Positions 37,995-46,238 are shown, counted from the first letter of the stretch. The stretch is 64,000 nucleotides of DNA from Marinifilum fragile JCM 15579 (GCF_001310955.1 NZ_BAZX01000015.1:1-64000); one strand, 5' to 3'. Numbers and translations are program-made. Notes: generated by a model from the letters alone, not told the origin.

Positions 37995-38044
37995 AAAAGT
38001 GCTGTTAACACTAGTTTAGTAGTGTATAACAGCACTTTTTTAGA
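37995..38044. terminator. Strong bidirectional terminator, thioredoxin / M56
   Basis: AAAAGTGCTGTTA (37995 on) pairs with TAACAGCACTTTT (to 38039), extended by CACT/AGTG in the inner stem. A-run and T-run flank it. It serves the convergent thioredoxin and second M56 genes. Confidence 0.92.
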
Positions 38045-38067
38045 ATAATATCGAAATCGTTTTTGGT

Positions 38068-40170
38068 TTAGAACTCTAGTTCCATTGCAAAATCAACAGG
38101 TACTTTTTTGCCTCGCTGAGAACCTGGTTTCCAAGCCTCCATTTTCGAAGCAATAATTTGTGCAGCTTCGGCTGCTACCTCATTCGATTTTTTAAGGATT
38201 TGAATATTGCTTACTTCTCCTTTAGGGTTTACAGTAAAACCAATAGTAGCATTTCCTTTTAACGTTTTACCTTCGAAGAAGAAACTTTCCTTGATTTTGG
38301 CAGATTGTTTTTTTACATGTTGTGCCAGTCCATAAAATCCTTGTGGATATTGCGGCATGTCTTCAACTATTACAAAAACAGGTTCATCCGACTTTTCCAT
38401 TTGTGGAGCTGGTGGTGGTGGTGGAGGAGGAACATCTCCTGCGTTCTTTAAATCCTTTGATGAAATTTTAATAACCTCACGTTTTAACACAAATTCAAAC
38501 TTAAGATCGGTTTTATCACCTTTAAGTTCAACCTTATTACTAATAGTTCTATAGCCTACAAATGATACTATAAGACCCCAATCTTTATTGGTTGGAATTT
38601 CCAATTTAAAAGTTCCATCCCTATCAGCAACCGTTCCTAAAGTTGTTCCCTGTACAATAATAGCAGCTCCAGGCATTGGGTTTCCTGCTTCATCTACAAC
38701 AGTTCCATATGCTTTAAACACTTTTTGCTTGTCTTTTTTATCATTAGAGTCAACGGCTGTCATAATAAAATCATGTTTCCAATCAGCACCTTTTGTTGAT
38801 TTTAAATTAATGGTATTACTTACCATTTCGTAACCAGCATGCATAGCGATTAGTCCATGCTCTCCTTCAGCAGGCAATTCGAATTCATAATTTCCTTCAG
38901 AATCGGTAATGCTTCCCTCTTTACTTCCTTTTAGAATAACTGAGGCACCCTGAATAGGATTTCCCTTTTCATCCTTTACTGTACCTTTAATTCTAGCAGG
39001 AACTTTTTTGCTTGTTTTAGGCTTTTCAACATTAGAAAGTGTATTGATATTTCCTTTCTTGTTTTTCACTTTAAAAGGAACCTTAGAATCGCTTACATCA
39101 AAGTTTGTTTTATCATCCTTTGTTACCTCTTCTTTGTTCTTTGTAGATTTTACAGGATAAGTAAGAGTGGTTCCTCCGTTAATGGTAACCACTGTACCAT
39201 CTGCTAAAGTGTGTTCCAACTCCTTGTTGTCAGGAATGGTAACAGTTTTGGTTTCTTTCTTTTCTTGTGCCTGCACCTTATACTCAGGCTGAGCAAAAGA
39301 GTACATCAATAATGCCAATACCGGCAGAAGCCAAATCATTCGGTACAATTTTCGTTTCGAACATTTTTCTTTCGTCATCATTTTAAATCGGGTTGGGCCG
39401 AGGGCAAAATTCAGATGATTGGCCATGCCAATAACTTTTGTGCCCATTAGCTGGTTAATTAATAAAGCCTGATACCTGACTGGTGATTGGCCCCGGGATA
39501 ATACACCTTTGTCGGCCAGGTATTCGTGGTTTTGTTTAATAGCACGTTCAAACAGCCAAATAAATGGGTTGAACCAAAAAAACACTGTTAACAGCTCTAT
39601 AATGAACAAATCGATCCAATGACGCTCTTGAATGTGCACTTTTTCATGAGTTAAAATGTCATTTATCTCGTTTTGTTTAAAATATTCGGGATGAATTAAA
39701 ATCCTGTTAAAGAATGAGAATGGCATTTTATAAACCGTATTCTCATGCAACAGGTAATCGTCGATTTTTTTCGGATTGGTTCGCAAAATAATTTGTACGG
39801 GTTTCCACGATTGAACAATCAGGCGAAGCAAGACCATAACAAAGCCGATTAGGTATGCGCCCAATAGAAACTCCCAAATTCCAAATGGGAAGCTTTCCTC
39901 TTGTACAATTGTGGTATTGCTGATTTTGCGTTGAAATTGATCTGCAAATTCAGAACTTTGCATTACCTGCAGTGGTGCCGACATTAATACTTCATACCGA
40001 ACAGGAAATGCGGCACAGATTACTGCCAGAATCACACTTGCCAGCAGAAAATATCGGTTGGCCTTAAAGTGGGTTAAATTGCGTAACAACAACCAGTACA
40101 GAACATACATGATGCCTATGCTGACCGATGCTTTTATCAGAAAGTCAAAATAAACATTCATATTATTCAT
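38068..40170 (-). CDS. BlaR1-like M56 metallopeptidase with two regulatory repeats and TonB-type C-terminus
   Basis: A 700-residue paralogue of the M56 protein at 35.2 kb. N-terminal membrane helices enclose the zinc-protease motif HEKVHIQERHW and QNHEYLADKGVLSRG. The extracytoplasmic part has two carboxypeptidase-regulatory-like repeats (RIKGTVKDEKGNPIQGASVIL near 395 and YGTVVDEAGNPMPGAAIIV near 485). A proline-rich linker with seven consecutive prolines follows, then a TonB C-terminal domain (ATIGFTVNPKGEVSNIQILKKS). The extra repeat and linker make it 180 residues longer than its partner. Its start overlaps the end of the preceding blaI-like gene by 8 nt, so the two are translationally coupled. 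Confidence 0.91.
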   Translation of the reverse strand: MNNMNVYFDFLIKASVSIGIMYVLYWLLLRNLTHFKANRYFLLASVILAVICAAFPVRYEVLMSAPLQVMQSSEFADQFQRKISNTTIVQEESFPFGIWEFLLGAYLIGFVMVLLRLIVQSWKPVQIILRTNPKKIDDYLLHENTVYKMPFSFFNRILIHPEYFKQNEINDILTHEKVHIQERHWIDLFIIELLTVFFWFNPFIWLFERAIKQNHEYLADKGVLSRGQSPVRYQALLINQLMGTKVIGMANHLNFALGPTRFKMMTKEKCSKRKLYRMIWLLPVLALLMYSFAQPEYKVQAQEKKETKTVTIPDNKELEHTLADGTVVTINGGTTLTYPVKSTKNKEEVTKDDKTNFDVSDSKVPFKVKNKKGNINTLSNVEKPKTSKKVPARIKGTVKDEKGNPIQGASVILKGSKEGSITDSEGNYEFELPAEGEHGLIAMHAGYEMVSNTINLKSTKGADWKHDFIMTAVDSNDKKDKQKVFKAYGTVVDEAGNPMPGAAIIVQGTTLGTVADRDGTFKLEIPTNKDWGLIVSFVGYRTISNKVELKGDKTDLKFEFVLKREVIKISSKDLKNAGDVPPPPPPPAPQMEKSDEPVFVIVEDMPQYPQGFYGLAQHVKKQSAKIKESFFFEGKTLKGNATIGFTVNPKGEVSNIQILKKSNEVAAEAAQIIASKMEAWKPGSQRGKKVPVDFAMELEF

Positions 40171-40552
40171 TTTTATCGTGATCTTGTTTCATTTCCTCTT
40201 CGGCTTGCTTCATGATATTTTCCAGGTCGGAGATGTCCAAATCGTTTTCGCGGGCAAAAAAGCTTGCCATTTTCGGAAACGAACCATTAAAGTAATTTCG
40301 TAGGAGCGACGAGAATTGTACTTTGGTATAATCAGTTTTACTTACCATAGGAGTAAACACTTTTGTGTTTCCCACCTTATGATGTTCTACAAATCCTTTC
40401 TTTTCTAACACGCTTAAAACGGTTGCTACAGTAGTGTAAGCAGGTTTAGAATCTTTAAAATTTTCGATTACTTCTTTTACAGTTCCATCTTGTAACTGCC
40501 ATAAAATCTGCATGATTTGCTCTTCTGCTTTGGTAAGTGATTTGATATCCAT
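40163..40552 (-). CDS. blaI: BlaI/MecI-family repressor (second copy)
   Basis: A 129-residue winged-helix repressor starting MDIKSLTKAEEQIMQILWQLQDG (two residues upstream, MY, are possible). The recognition region KPAYTTVATVLSVLEKKGFVEHH is nearly identical to that of the repressor at 34.8 kb, and the C-terminal part YFNGSFPKMASFFARENDLDISDLENIM is very similar. The recognition helices being alike, the two repressors should bind the same operator. Both upstream regions do contain the same dyad. Confidence 0.93.
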   Translation of the reverse strand: MDIKSLTKAEEQIMQILWQLQDGTVKEVIENFKDSKPAYTTVATVLSVLEKKGFVEHHKVGNTKVFTPMVSKTDYTKVQFSSLLRNYFNGSFPKMASFFARENDLDISDLENIMKQAEEEMKQDHDKNE

Positions 40553-40573
40553 ATACAATTTCGATTATAATTC

Positions 40574-40640
40574 TACTACAAATATAGTAGAATGATTTTT
40601 AAATCCTACTATTTTTATAGTAAAAGTTCTATTTTAATAG
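40574..40640 (-). promoter_or_regulatory. Promoter and operators of the second BlaI-M56 operon
   Basis: On the minus strand TATATTTG (40586 to 40579) is a -7 element, embedded in the dyad TACTACAAATATAGTA (40574-40589, + strand). A second dyad TACTATTTTTATAGTA spans 40607-40622, and a partial third, CTATTTTAATAG, lies near 40629-40640. The consensus TACTA-N6-TAGTA is the same as upstream of the first system. No clear -33 box was identified. Confidence 0.8.
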
Positions 40641-40863
40641 TAAAAGAATGTCCAACAGTTGAATAGTCGAACAGTCAAACCGTCCAATTAAGCACTTTCT
40701 TTTCCTTTGTCACTTGAAAGGTGGAAAAGTAGAAAGGTAGAATAGTGCAAAAGTTTAATAGTGGAATATGATATGAATTTTCATGATGGGAGGGGTGCTC
40801 TGTAGGAGCAAAATATTAGTTGCAATAATCTTTACCTCAACCCCTAGCCCCTTCTCCTCAAAG

Positions 40864-41121
40864 AGCTACTCTTTATACACATTTATTTTCCTGAATTTAA
40901 TTCTACGGAGAATTAGATGGGTAATCGTTTAATTTTAAGTTCTCCTTTTAGGGGAGATCCCGACAGGGAGAAGGGTGCATTTTGGGTGAAATTATTTTTT
41001 CTCACCCTTTAGTCTGTCGACAGTTTCCCTAAAAGGGAAACACTCAACATGCAAATACTATAAATAATTCATCATTATCTAATCAAAATAGTTATTCCTA
41101 ATTTGTGTATAAAGAGTAGCT
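40864..41121. repeat. Nested palindromic element, MITE-like
   Basis: An 18-bp perfect inverted repeat, AGCTACTCTTTATACACA (40864-40881) and its complement (41104-41121), bounds 258 bp. Inside lies a second, imperfect inverted repeat of about 39 bp: 40939-40977, containing CTTTTAGGGGAG, against 41003-41041, containing TTTCCCTAAAAGGG. There is no coding capacity. The surrounding 40.65-41.36 kb is low-complexity intergenic DNA with degenerate repeats such as AGTAGAAAGGTAGAATAGTG (40729-40748) and no gene that I can support. Confidence 0.65.
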
Positions 41122-41308
41122 TTTCAGATAGAATAAGTTTGTGCTTACACGCCCTAGATTTTTTGCTTCCTTTCTCATCAATAGAACCGAGCTATGCGAG
41201 AATATGAATGCCCGTGAAATTATGAATGAATAAAAAGGAAGAACTATCCGGCTAGAGAATAAAGTCGAATATGAAAAGAATTTTAATTCCACATTGCCAA
41301 TTATTCAT

Positions 41309-41340
41309 TAAAAAAGGGACACCAATCGGCATCCCTTCCA
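41309..41340 (-). terminator. Possible terminator after the FKBP gene
   Basis: GGGA and TCCC pair across CACCAATCGGCA, with an A-run on the + strand that would be the T-tract on the minus strand. A weak stem. Confidence 0.5.
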
Positions 41341-41363
41341 TCAACATCTTATATTTTATCGAA

Positions 41364-42191
41364 TTACTTCTTCGTTTCCTTTTCAACTACTTCAACCAGG
41401 TTGATATCGAAAATCAAAGTTTCGTTTGGACCAATTTTTTTGTTTCCATTTTCACCGTAAGCCAGGTTAGCAGGTACGAACAATTTCCATTCCGATCCTT
41501 CAGGCATTAATTGTAGCGCTTCGGTCCAACCTTTAATTACACGATTTACACCAAAAGCAGTAGTGTCGCCACGTTCTTTCGAGCTATCGAAAACCGTACC
41601 ATCAATTAAAGTTCCATGGTAAACACATTTTACTCGATCGTTAAACGTGGCAATTTTACCAGTACCTTCTTTAATAATTTCGTATTGTAAGCCACTTTCG
41701 GTTTCGATTACACCTTTGCGAGCTTTATTTTCTTCTAAAAACTTTTTTCCTTTGGCCAGGTTGGCTAATCCTTCCTCTTTTTTAAGAGAATCTTTTTTGG
41801 CTTTATTCTGTTCAAAAATCTTTCTTAAATAGATATCAGCACTCATCTTTGTAAAATACGATTTGCCATATGCCAACTCGTTCAGAAATCCTTTGTAAAA
41901 AATATCCTCGTTTAAGTCTTCGAACTGATTCTTTCTAAACTCCACATATCTTTCCGATAGTTTTGTTTTGGCCACAGCTTTGGCAAACTCAACCATAGCG
42001 GCAGTATCCATTTGGAAAGGCACGCGATCGAAACTTTTCTTGTAGTTATCCGCTTCGATATAACCCAATGCATAGCTTACACTATCAATACTGTTCTTAA
42101 ACTTTAATTTACCTGATCGAGGTACTTTATTACATGCACTAAAAATTACAATAACAGCTAAGAAAGCAAGAATGATACTACTCCTTTTCAT
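41364..42191 (-). CDS. FKBP-type peptidyl-prolyl isomerase lipoprotein
   Basis: A 275-residue envelope folding factor. MKRSSIILAFLAVIVIFSACNK gives a lipoprotein signal with the lipid-bearing cysteine at position 20. A helical FkpA-like N-terminal dimerisation region (about 30-150) includes SVSYALGYIEADNYKKSF. The FKBP domain follows, with VKCVYHGTLIDGTVFDSSKERGDTTAFGVNRVIKGWTEALQLMPEGSEWKLFVPANLAYGENG. The active-site tyrosine, aspartate, phenylalanine and tryptophan positions are present. A single gene with a terminator. Confidence 0.93.
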   Translation of the reverse strand: MKRSSIILAFLAVIVIFSACNKVPRSGKLKFKNSIDSVSYALGYIEADNYKKSFDRVPFQMDTAAMVEFAKAVAKTKLSERYVEFRKNQFEDLNEDIFYKGFLNELAYGKSYFTKMSADIYLRKIFEQNKAKKDSLKKEEGLANLAKGKKFLEENKARKGVIETESGLQYEIIKEGTGKIATFNDRVKCVYHGTLIDGTVFDSSKERGDTTAFGVNRVIKGWTEALQLMPEGSEWKLFVPANLAYGENGNKKIGPNETLIFDINLVEVVEKETKK

Positions 42192-42567
42192 GTGTTTAAA
42201 TTTTATTTAGGGATTAAAACTTGAATTTTTATTCGCCGTCTTTTTTCGAGGGAATCAAGGTGATGCTTCTCTTTTTAACAGCGTAGCGAATTTACAATTT
42301 TGAGCGAAAATTTAAAAATTCACATGCAATGCTCTTTGGGTATGAGTTATATTTTAAGATTTTTTAACATTATGGTGTTAATTAAAATGTTTAGCTTTAA
42401 CTATACTATTGTAAAGTAAAGAGTGTCAATAAAATTCTTTATTCGATAGTACCAAGCGCACAAACAATATTGCCTGCGGACAATGTTGTATACAAACCAC
42501 CCTCTCATTACTTCTTTATACAGAAGTTACTACAACAAACATTTATAAAACTAAAACTTGTTAAAAA
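42192..42567. other. Intergenic region without recognised elements
   Basis: These 376 bases separate the divergent FKBP and 42.6-kb genes. The sequence is AT-rich with no good TAnnTTTG promoter pair, hairpin or reading frame that I would defend. Confidence 0.5.
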
Positions 42568-43317
42568 ATGGATGAAGAAAAGGCTTTAGAAGTATTAAAG
42601 CCAACAATTTCGACAATGCCTAACGATAGGGTGATTGCAATTACGGTTCCGGTAAACATTTTGGTTCGTGAAACCTACGACACGGTACGATGTGCACGTG
42701 TTGATGCTGATGCTTTGGCTACCATAAATTATACGTCGGAAAAAACGGATAATTTGGAGCTAAGAGCAGGCGCATGCCAGGAAACCGAGTCGCTTTGGTT
42801 GGAAGAAAACCATTGTGCCAATAATGCCGAGGAAGATTGGGCAGCTTTAAGAGAGCAGCTTAACGAGGCAAAGTTCGACACCATTCATACTTTTAAGTAT
42901 GCTTATCGAAATGATAAGAGTGTGTTGGATGCCATTTCTGATATTGACGATGGAAATACCCATGCCGATTCCTTGCAAGATGCAAGCGATTTGGTAGTGT
43001 TGGGAAGAAAGCATCCCGAGCCATTGCAAGCCATTAACTACGACCTTACCAAATTGGATGATTTGGAGAAGTTGGGTGTTGATGCCTCAAAAGCACTGGC
43101 CATTGCCAACGAAAATCGTTTAAGTGGTAGCGAGGCCAAGTTGTTACGCGATAAAGCTTACACCTATCTTAAAGAAGGATTGGATGAGCTACGTGCAGCA
43201 GGCAAATATCTTTTCAGAAAAGATGAAAAGAAGCTAAAACGCTACCAGAGCAAGTATTGGAAAAAAAAGAATTCCGAATACAGAAAAGCAGAGGTAACAG
43301 CAGACCAAGAAAGTTAG
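42568..43317 (+). CDS. Unrecognised cytoplasmic protein
   Basis: A 249-residue protein with no signal or membrane segment. It looks helical, with regular charged runs (YLKEGLDELRAAGKYLFRKDEKKLKRYQSKYW) and a basic C-terminus. The start is ATG at 42568 (MDEEKALEVLKPTISTMP). Four cysteines are scattered without a zinc-finger pattern. I have seen similar uncharacterised proteins in Bacteroidota but can assign no family. GC content is slightly higher than in the genes to its right, and a clear terminator follows, so it seems a stable single-gene unit. Confidence 0.7.
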   Translation: MDEEKALEVLKPTISTMPNDRVIAITVPVNILVRETYDTVRCARVDADALATINYTSEKTDNLELRAGACQETESLWLEENHCANNAEEDWAALREQLNEAKFDTIHTFKYAYRNDKSVLDAISDIDDGNTHADSLQDASDLVVLGRKHPEPLQAINYDLTKLDDLEKLGVDASKALAIANENRLSGSEAKLLRDKAYTYLKEGLDELRAAGKYLFRKDEKKLKRYQSKYWKKKNSEYRKAEVTADQES

Positions 43318-43337
43318 TTTTCTGTTACATTGTTATG

Positions 43338-43366
43338 AGCTCCACCTGCAAGTGGAGCTTTTTTTG
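43338..43366 (+). terminator. Intrinsic terminator
   Basis: AGCTCCAC (43338-43345) and GTGGAGCT (43352-43359) form a perfect stem around CTGCAA, followed by seven T. It ends the 42.6-kb gene. Confidence 0.93.
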
Positions 43367-43399
43367 TAATATTTAGTAAAGTAAAAACTCTTGTATCCC

Positions 43400-43566
43400 A
43401 GTATATACCGATCCGAGTCACTAAAATAGTCGTCTTGTCACTCAACTACCCATCCGAGTCAACAGAATACCCGTTTGAGTCACAGATATATCCTTCCGAG
43501 TCACTAAAATTGGCGTCCGAGTCAACAATATACCCATCTGAGTCATGAATATACCCATCCGAGTCA
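43400..43566. repeat. Degenerate 21-bp tandem repeat, 8 units
   Basis: Units end in GAGTCA at 43420, 43461, 43482, 43503, 43524, 43545 and 43566, plus a diverged TTGTCA at 43440. Spacing is exactly 21 nt except for one 20-nt step. The consensus is close to ATATACCCATCCGAGTCA plus three variable bases. There are no unique spacers, so it is not a CRISPR. Additional isolated GACTC words lie to the right. On the minus strand six units keep one frame open and read as a DSDGYIx heptapeptide repeat. Confidence 0.85.
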
Positions 43567-43619
43567 GACAAGACAGCAATAATCTTGACTCGCACAAGTG
43601 TTTTAATGACTAAGAGCAT
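43446..43619 (-). CDS. Possible small ORF over the 21-bp repeat (doubtful)
   Basis: Fifty-seven codons from ATG at 43619. A hydrophobic/basic start (MLLVIKTLVRVKIIAVLS) is followed by DSDGYIH, DSDGYIV, DSDANFS, DSEGYIC, DSNGYSV and DSDG, then TAG. The repeats resemble acidic calcium-loop sequences, and substitutions partly keep the D-S-D/E pattern. Against it: the length is short, the frame is lost immediately past the stop, and no promoter is evident. It may be the decayed end of a repeat protein or an accident of a 21-nt period. Confidence 0.25.
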   Translation of the reverse strand: MLLVIKTLVRVKIIAVLSDSDGYIHDSDGYIVDSDANFSDSEGYICDSNGYSVDSDG

Positions 43620-43817
43620 GAAACAATTGACTCGATCGTTTAAATTTCATACTTAGACAGGAGAATTTTATGACTAGCTCATTTGTTGTATAAACAAGAA
43701 GGCAATTGTGTTGACACAAGAGGTCGGTTATTTATAATAATTCTAGCAAAAGTTTTATAAAATGATGAGGAATGGATAAGGGGGAATTGTTAAATTTAGT
43801 GCTCATTCAACAACTTA

Positions 43818-44306
43818 ATGATAATGTATTTAGTCCCATACCATAAATCTCTTATAAAATCACCTTACAATAGTGATGAAGTAAAAAGAATTATCTCAAG
43901 GCTCATTAATGAAGATTCGGGAACGAATAAATTCTTGAACTGGTTTATAGGCAAGAGGTTTGAGGGAGAAGTGGGAGAAGAATCATTCAGGATAGAAGAA
44001 AATCAAACTGCTTTTAATCACTTTACATTAATTGTGAATGGAAATATGAAACGAAATCAAGATGGGGTTGCCATAGAATGTAAATTCAAATTAAACACAC
44101 ATGTCTGGATATTCTTTACATTTTTAAGTGCAGTGATTGGACTAATGAATGCTGCAGCCTATGTGATATACATGTTTACAGGTACATCAAAACCTACTTT
44201 CTTTTTGATATTTGGAATGATAACCTTCTTATATGTATTTTATTTGCTAGCGTTTCAAATTAATTTATACCGAAGTAAAAAAATGCTAAAAGATCTTTTA
44301 GCCTAA
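43818..44306 (+). CDS. Small two-helix membrane protein, unknown
   Basis: A 162-residue protein (an alternative ATG two codons later is possible). The N-terminal half is a soluble domain (RIISRLINEDSGTNKFLNWFIGKRFEGEVGEESFRI). The C-terminal half has two transmembrane helices (WIFFTFLSAVIGLMNAAAYVIYMF and FFLIFGMITFLYVFYLLAFQI). Its pattern, a domain of strands followed by paired helices, is seen in many unnamed Bacteroidota proteins. It is the first of several small genes in the same direction in this accessory region. Confidence 0.6.
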   Translation: MIMYLVPYHKSLIKSPYNSDEVKRIISRLINEDSGTNKFLNWFIGKRFEGEVGEESFRIEENQTAFNHFTLIVNGNMKRNQDGVAIECKFKLNTHVWIFFTFLSAVIGLMNAAAYVIYMFTGTSKPTFFLIFGMITFLYVFYLLAFQINLYRSKKMLKDLLA

Positions 44307-44339
44307 TTAAACGATTCTCTGTACTAAACAAAAGATACG

Positions 44340-45071
44340 ATGAAACAACTACTTAAATCAAGAAGCATGCTTATTCTTTTATTAGTAATGCTTTCTTTTA
44401 ATAATTCAATTGGGCAAGGTAAGAGGCAAATCATTGAATTGGCTGATTGGAGAATTGAAATTGTTGATTGTGATTCAATGAAAATTCAAGAATATTTTGA
44501 AGATCAGGCTGTCATAGATTCCATAATTCAAAATTTTAGCAACAGACATGCTGAAGCAAAGGCGATTGAAAAATATCAAATTACAAAGTTTAATATTCCT
44601 GTTAGAATTGAAAATCAAGATAGAATAGTTTTGTTAGAGTCTGGTAGGGATATTAGGCTGGTAGCTAATGATACATTGGAAGAAGCGGAATATACTTTTG
44701 AAAAAGCATTTGAGGATTATTATTTGTTTAGGGTACAATGGTTTGAAGGTAATAACTACTTTCTATTAAATAAATTAACAGGAGAAAAGCAGTATACGAT
44801 TGGGCGTGTGTTTTTTAATAAAAGTAGAGAACTTCTAATGAGTATTAATGATGATATAGAAGCGGGTTATAGCGATAATGGATTCCAACTTTTTGAGCGG
44901 AATAAAGAGAAGCAACTAAATGAAATTTGGAGATTTGATCCTGGATGGGCACCTGAGCAGTTGATGTGGATGGATAATGAAACTTTAATTATTAAAGGTT
45001 ACAAGTTTTCGGACCATGATGATTTTTCATGTTCGCCGATTTATAAGAAGTTGAAAATAATACGTCGATAA
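44340..45071 (+). CDS. Secreted protein of unknown function
   Basis: A 243-residue protein with a signal peptide (MKQLLKSRSMLILLLVMLSFNNSIGQG). The mature region is rich in beta-propeller-like strands (YYLFRVQWFEGNNYFLLNKLTGEKQYTIG and WRFDPGWAPEQLMWMDNETLIIKGYKFSDHDDFSC). Two late cysteines are not in a known pattern. I do not recognise a family. It lies 33 nt after the preceding membrane protein, probably the same transcript, and ends just before a REP-like palindrome. Confidence 0.6.
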   Translation: MKQLLKSRSMLILLLVMLSFNNSIGQGKRQIIELADWRIEIVDCDSMKIQEYFEDQAVIDSIIQNFSNRHAEAKAIEKYQITKFNIPVRIENQDRIVLLESGRDIRLVANDTLEEAEYTFEKAFEDYYLFRVQWFEGNNYFLLNKLTGEKQYTIGRVFFNKSRELLMSINDDIEAGYSDNGFQLFERNKEKQLNEIWRFDPGWAPEQLMWMDNETLIIKGYKFSDHDDFSCSPIYKKLKIIRR

Positions 45072-45072
45072 C

Positions 45073-45102
45073 TGCCACAAGTCTGTAACTTATGCTTATA
45101 AC
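45073..45102 (+). repeat. Solo REP-like palindrome
   Basis: TGCCACAAGTCTGTAACTTA and the following ten bases match, at roughly 24 of 30 positions, the element left of the RAYT gene at 46239. ACAAGT/ACTTAT pair imperfectly into a hairpin. Same orientation as the left element. Confidence 0.65.
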
Positions 45103-45105
45103 GAA

Positions 45106-45615
45106 ATGGATAGAACAAAAATTATAGAAAATTTAATTGTTGCCCTTGTATTAATTTTAATGTTAATGAAATTGGGAGTGGGAATTTACGAACAGGTAAA
45201 TTATGTGCGAGCTTTTTATTCTGTGAAAGAGCTATTTGCAAACCCTATGATCATCTTGAGATCAAACTTACTTTTCGATCCCATTGTTTGCATGCTTGCC
45301 ATAACAGGTGTATTCATACGCAAGCCTATTGGTTTTGTGTTGATATTAATACTGCCATCGTTGATATTGTTTTATAGAATAATCCCGCTTTTATCTCCCA
45401 ATTCTCAGTTTAGTTTTTGGGTATTGGTACTGCCTGTAATACTATTTGTGTTGATCAATTTAGGTGTAATGCAAAAAAGATATCATATAGCATCCACAAC
45501 CAAACAGATGAAAATGAATGGAATTGCTTTAGCTATTGCTTTCTCCATTGCCTTGTTGATGTTCTATTTTAAGGGGAATTTAATGTGGTTTTTAGAGAAT
45601 GCTTTAAACAAATAA
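45106..45615 (+). CDS. Integral membrane protein, unknown
   Basis: A 169-residue protein with about five hydrophobic segments (LIVALVLILMLMKLGVGIY, FDPIVCMLAITGVFI, FVLILILPSLILFYRIIPLL, FWVLVLPVILFVLINLGVM and ALAIAFSIALLMFYF). No signature motif. It begins 4 nt after the solo REP-like palindrome and is followed by a 163-base stretch that holds a reading-frame remnant. Function unknown. Confidence 0.6.
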   Translation: MDRTKIIENLIVALVLILMLMKLGVGIYEQVNYVRAFYSVKELFANPMIILRSNLLFDPIVCMLAITGVFIRKPIGFVLILILPSLILFYRIIPLLSPNSQFSFWVLVLPVILFVLINLGVMQKRYHIASTTKQMKMNGIALAIAFSIALLMFYFKGNLMWFLENALNK

Positions 45616-45792
45616 AATTCAGAATACCCCAGATGGCGCGAGTTTATGCTAATCGCACAGATGGTAGATACTTTTAAGTCTCAATTTGTTAATACTAATG
45701 TTGAGAAAGCTATGGGGTGGTCTTCAGGAAGTGATTCAAAATCAATTTTTTACTCAATTTATGAATATGTGAGGGGAGATGGAAAGAAATAA
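45616..45792 (+). pseudogene. Reading-frame remnant between small genes
   Basis: Directly after the previous stop, one frame stays open to TAA at 45792 and reads NSEYPRWREFMLIAQMVDTF followed by KSQFVNTNVEKAMGWSSG, with normal-looking composition. An ATG lies at 45646, giving 48 residues. It overlaps the start of the next gene by 14 nt. It looks like the 3' end of a lost gene rather than random DNA, but it could be a genuine short coding sequence. Confidence 0.35.
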
Positions 45793-46156
45793 AAAACTAC
45801 ATTTTATAGGTATTGGAATTTCTATTGGAATTTCTATAATGGCAATATTATTCCAGTATACAAGAGAGAAAGATGAAGCTCAGAATGGTTACTACGTTGC
45901 TGTAGCAAAGGTGTTGGAGTATAGGAAAAATAGACCTAAAGGTACAACAACCAGAAAACATGTTTTAAAATTTAAGTATTGGAATGGCGAAAAATTTATT
46001 ATCAAGATAAGAAATATAGAAATTGGAACTTATTATACTGATGATATTGCTCCTGGTGATTTGTTTATACTAAAGGTTTCTAAAACGAATCCCGATCTAT
46101 ATGACATTTTCTTTAATATAAAAGTTGATCCAGAATATGGTGTAAAAATACCTTAA
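45779..46156 (+). CDS. Small membrane-anchored protein, unknown
   Basis: A 125-residue protein with an N-terminal hydrophobic helix (FIGIGISIGISIMAILF). A soluble domain of beta-strands follows (YYVAVAKVLEYRKNRPKG, HVLKFKYWNGEKFIIKIRN and APGDLFILKVSKTNPDLYDI). The layout is like the DUF3592-type proteins that carry a short exposed beta-domain, but I would not name it. It ends 82 nt before the RAYT-associated left palindrome. Confidence 0.55.
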   Translation: MERNKKLHFIGIGISIGISIMAILFQYTREKDEAQNGYYVAVAKVLEYRKNRPKGTTTRKHVLKFKYWNGEKFIIKIRNIEIGTYYTDDIAPGDLFILKVSKTNPDLYDIFFNIKVDPEYGVKIP

Positions 46157-46238
46157 ATAATTAAATCTAGATCGTCTGCTTGTTTTTTGTTGTAATGGAC
46201 AATCCTAGCAGTGTGATAGTGGGAGAGGCCCCCCTAAC

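Noticed and set aside
38357..38554. Glycine-rich + strand reading frame
   Set aside because: It is the complement of the poly-proline linker of the M56 protein on the minus strand.
43400..43566. CRISPR array
   Set aside because: The repeat is 21 nt and contiguous, with no unique spacers, no leader and no cas genes in the window.
45625..45670. A second REP family (GCGCGAGTTTATGCTAATCGC)
   Set aside because: It can fold weakly, but no second copy exists in the window and the frame remnant runs through it.
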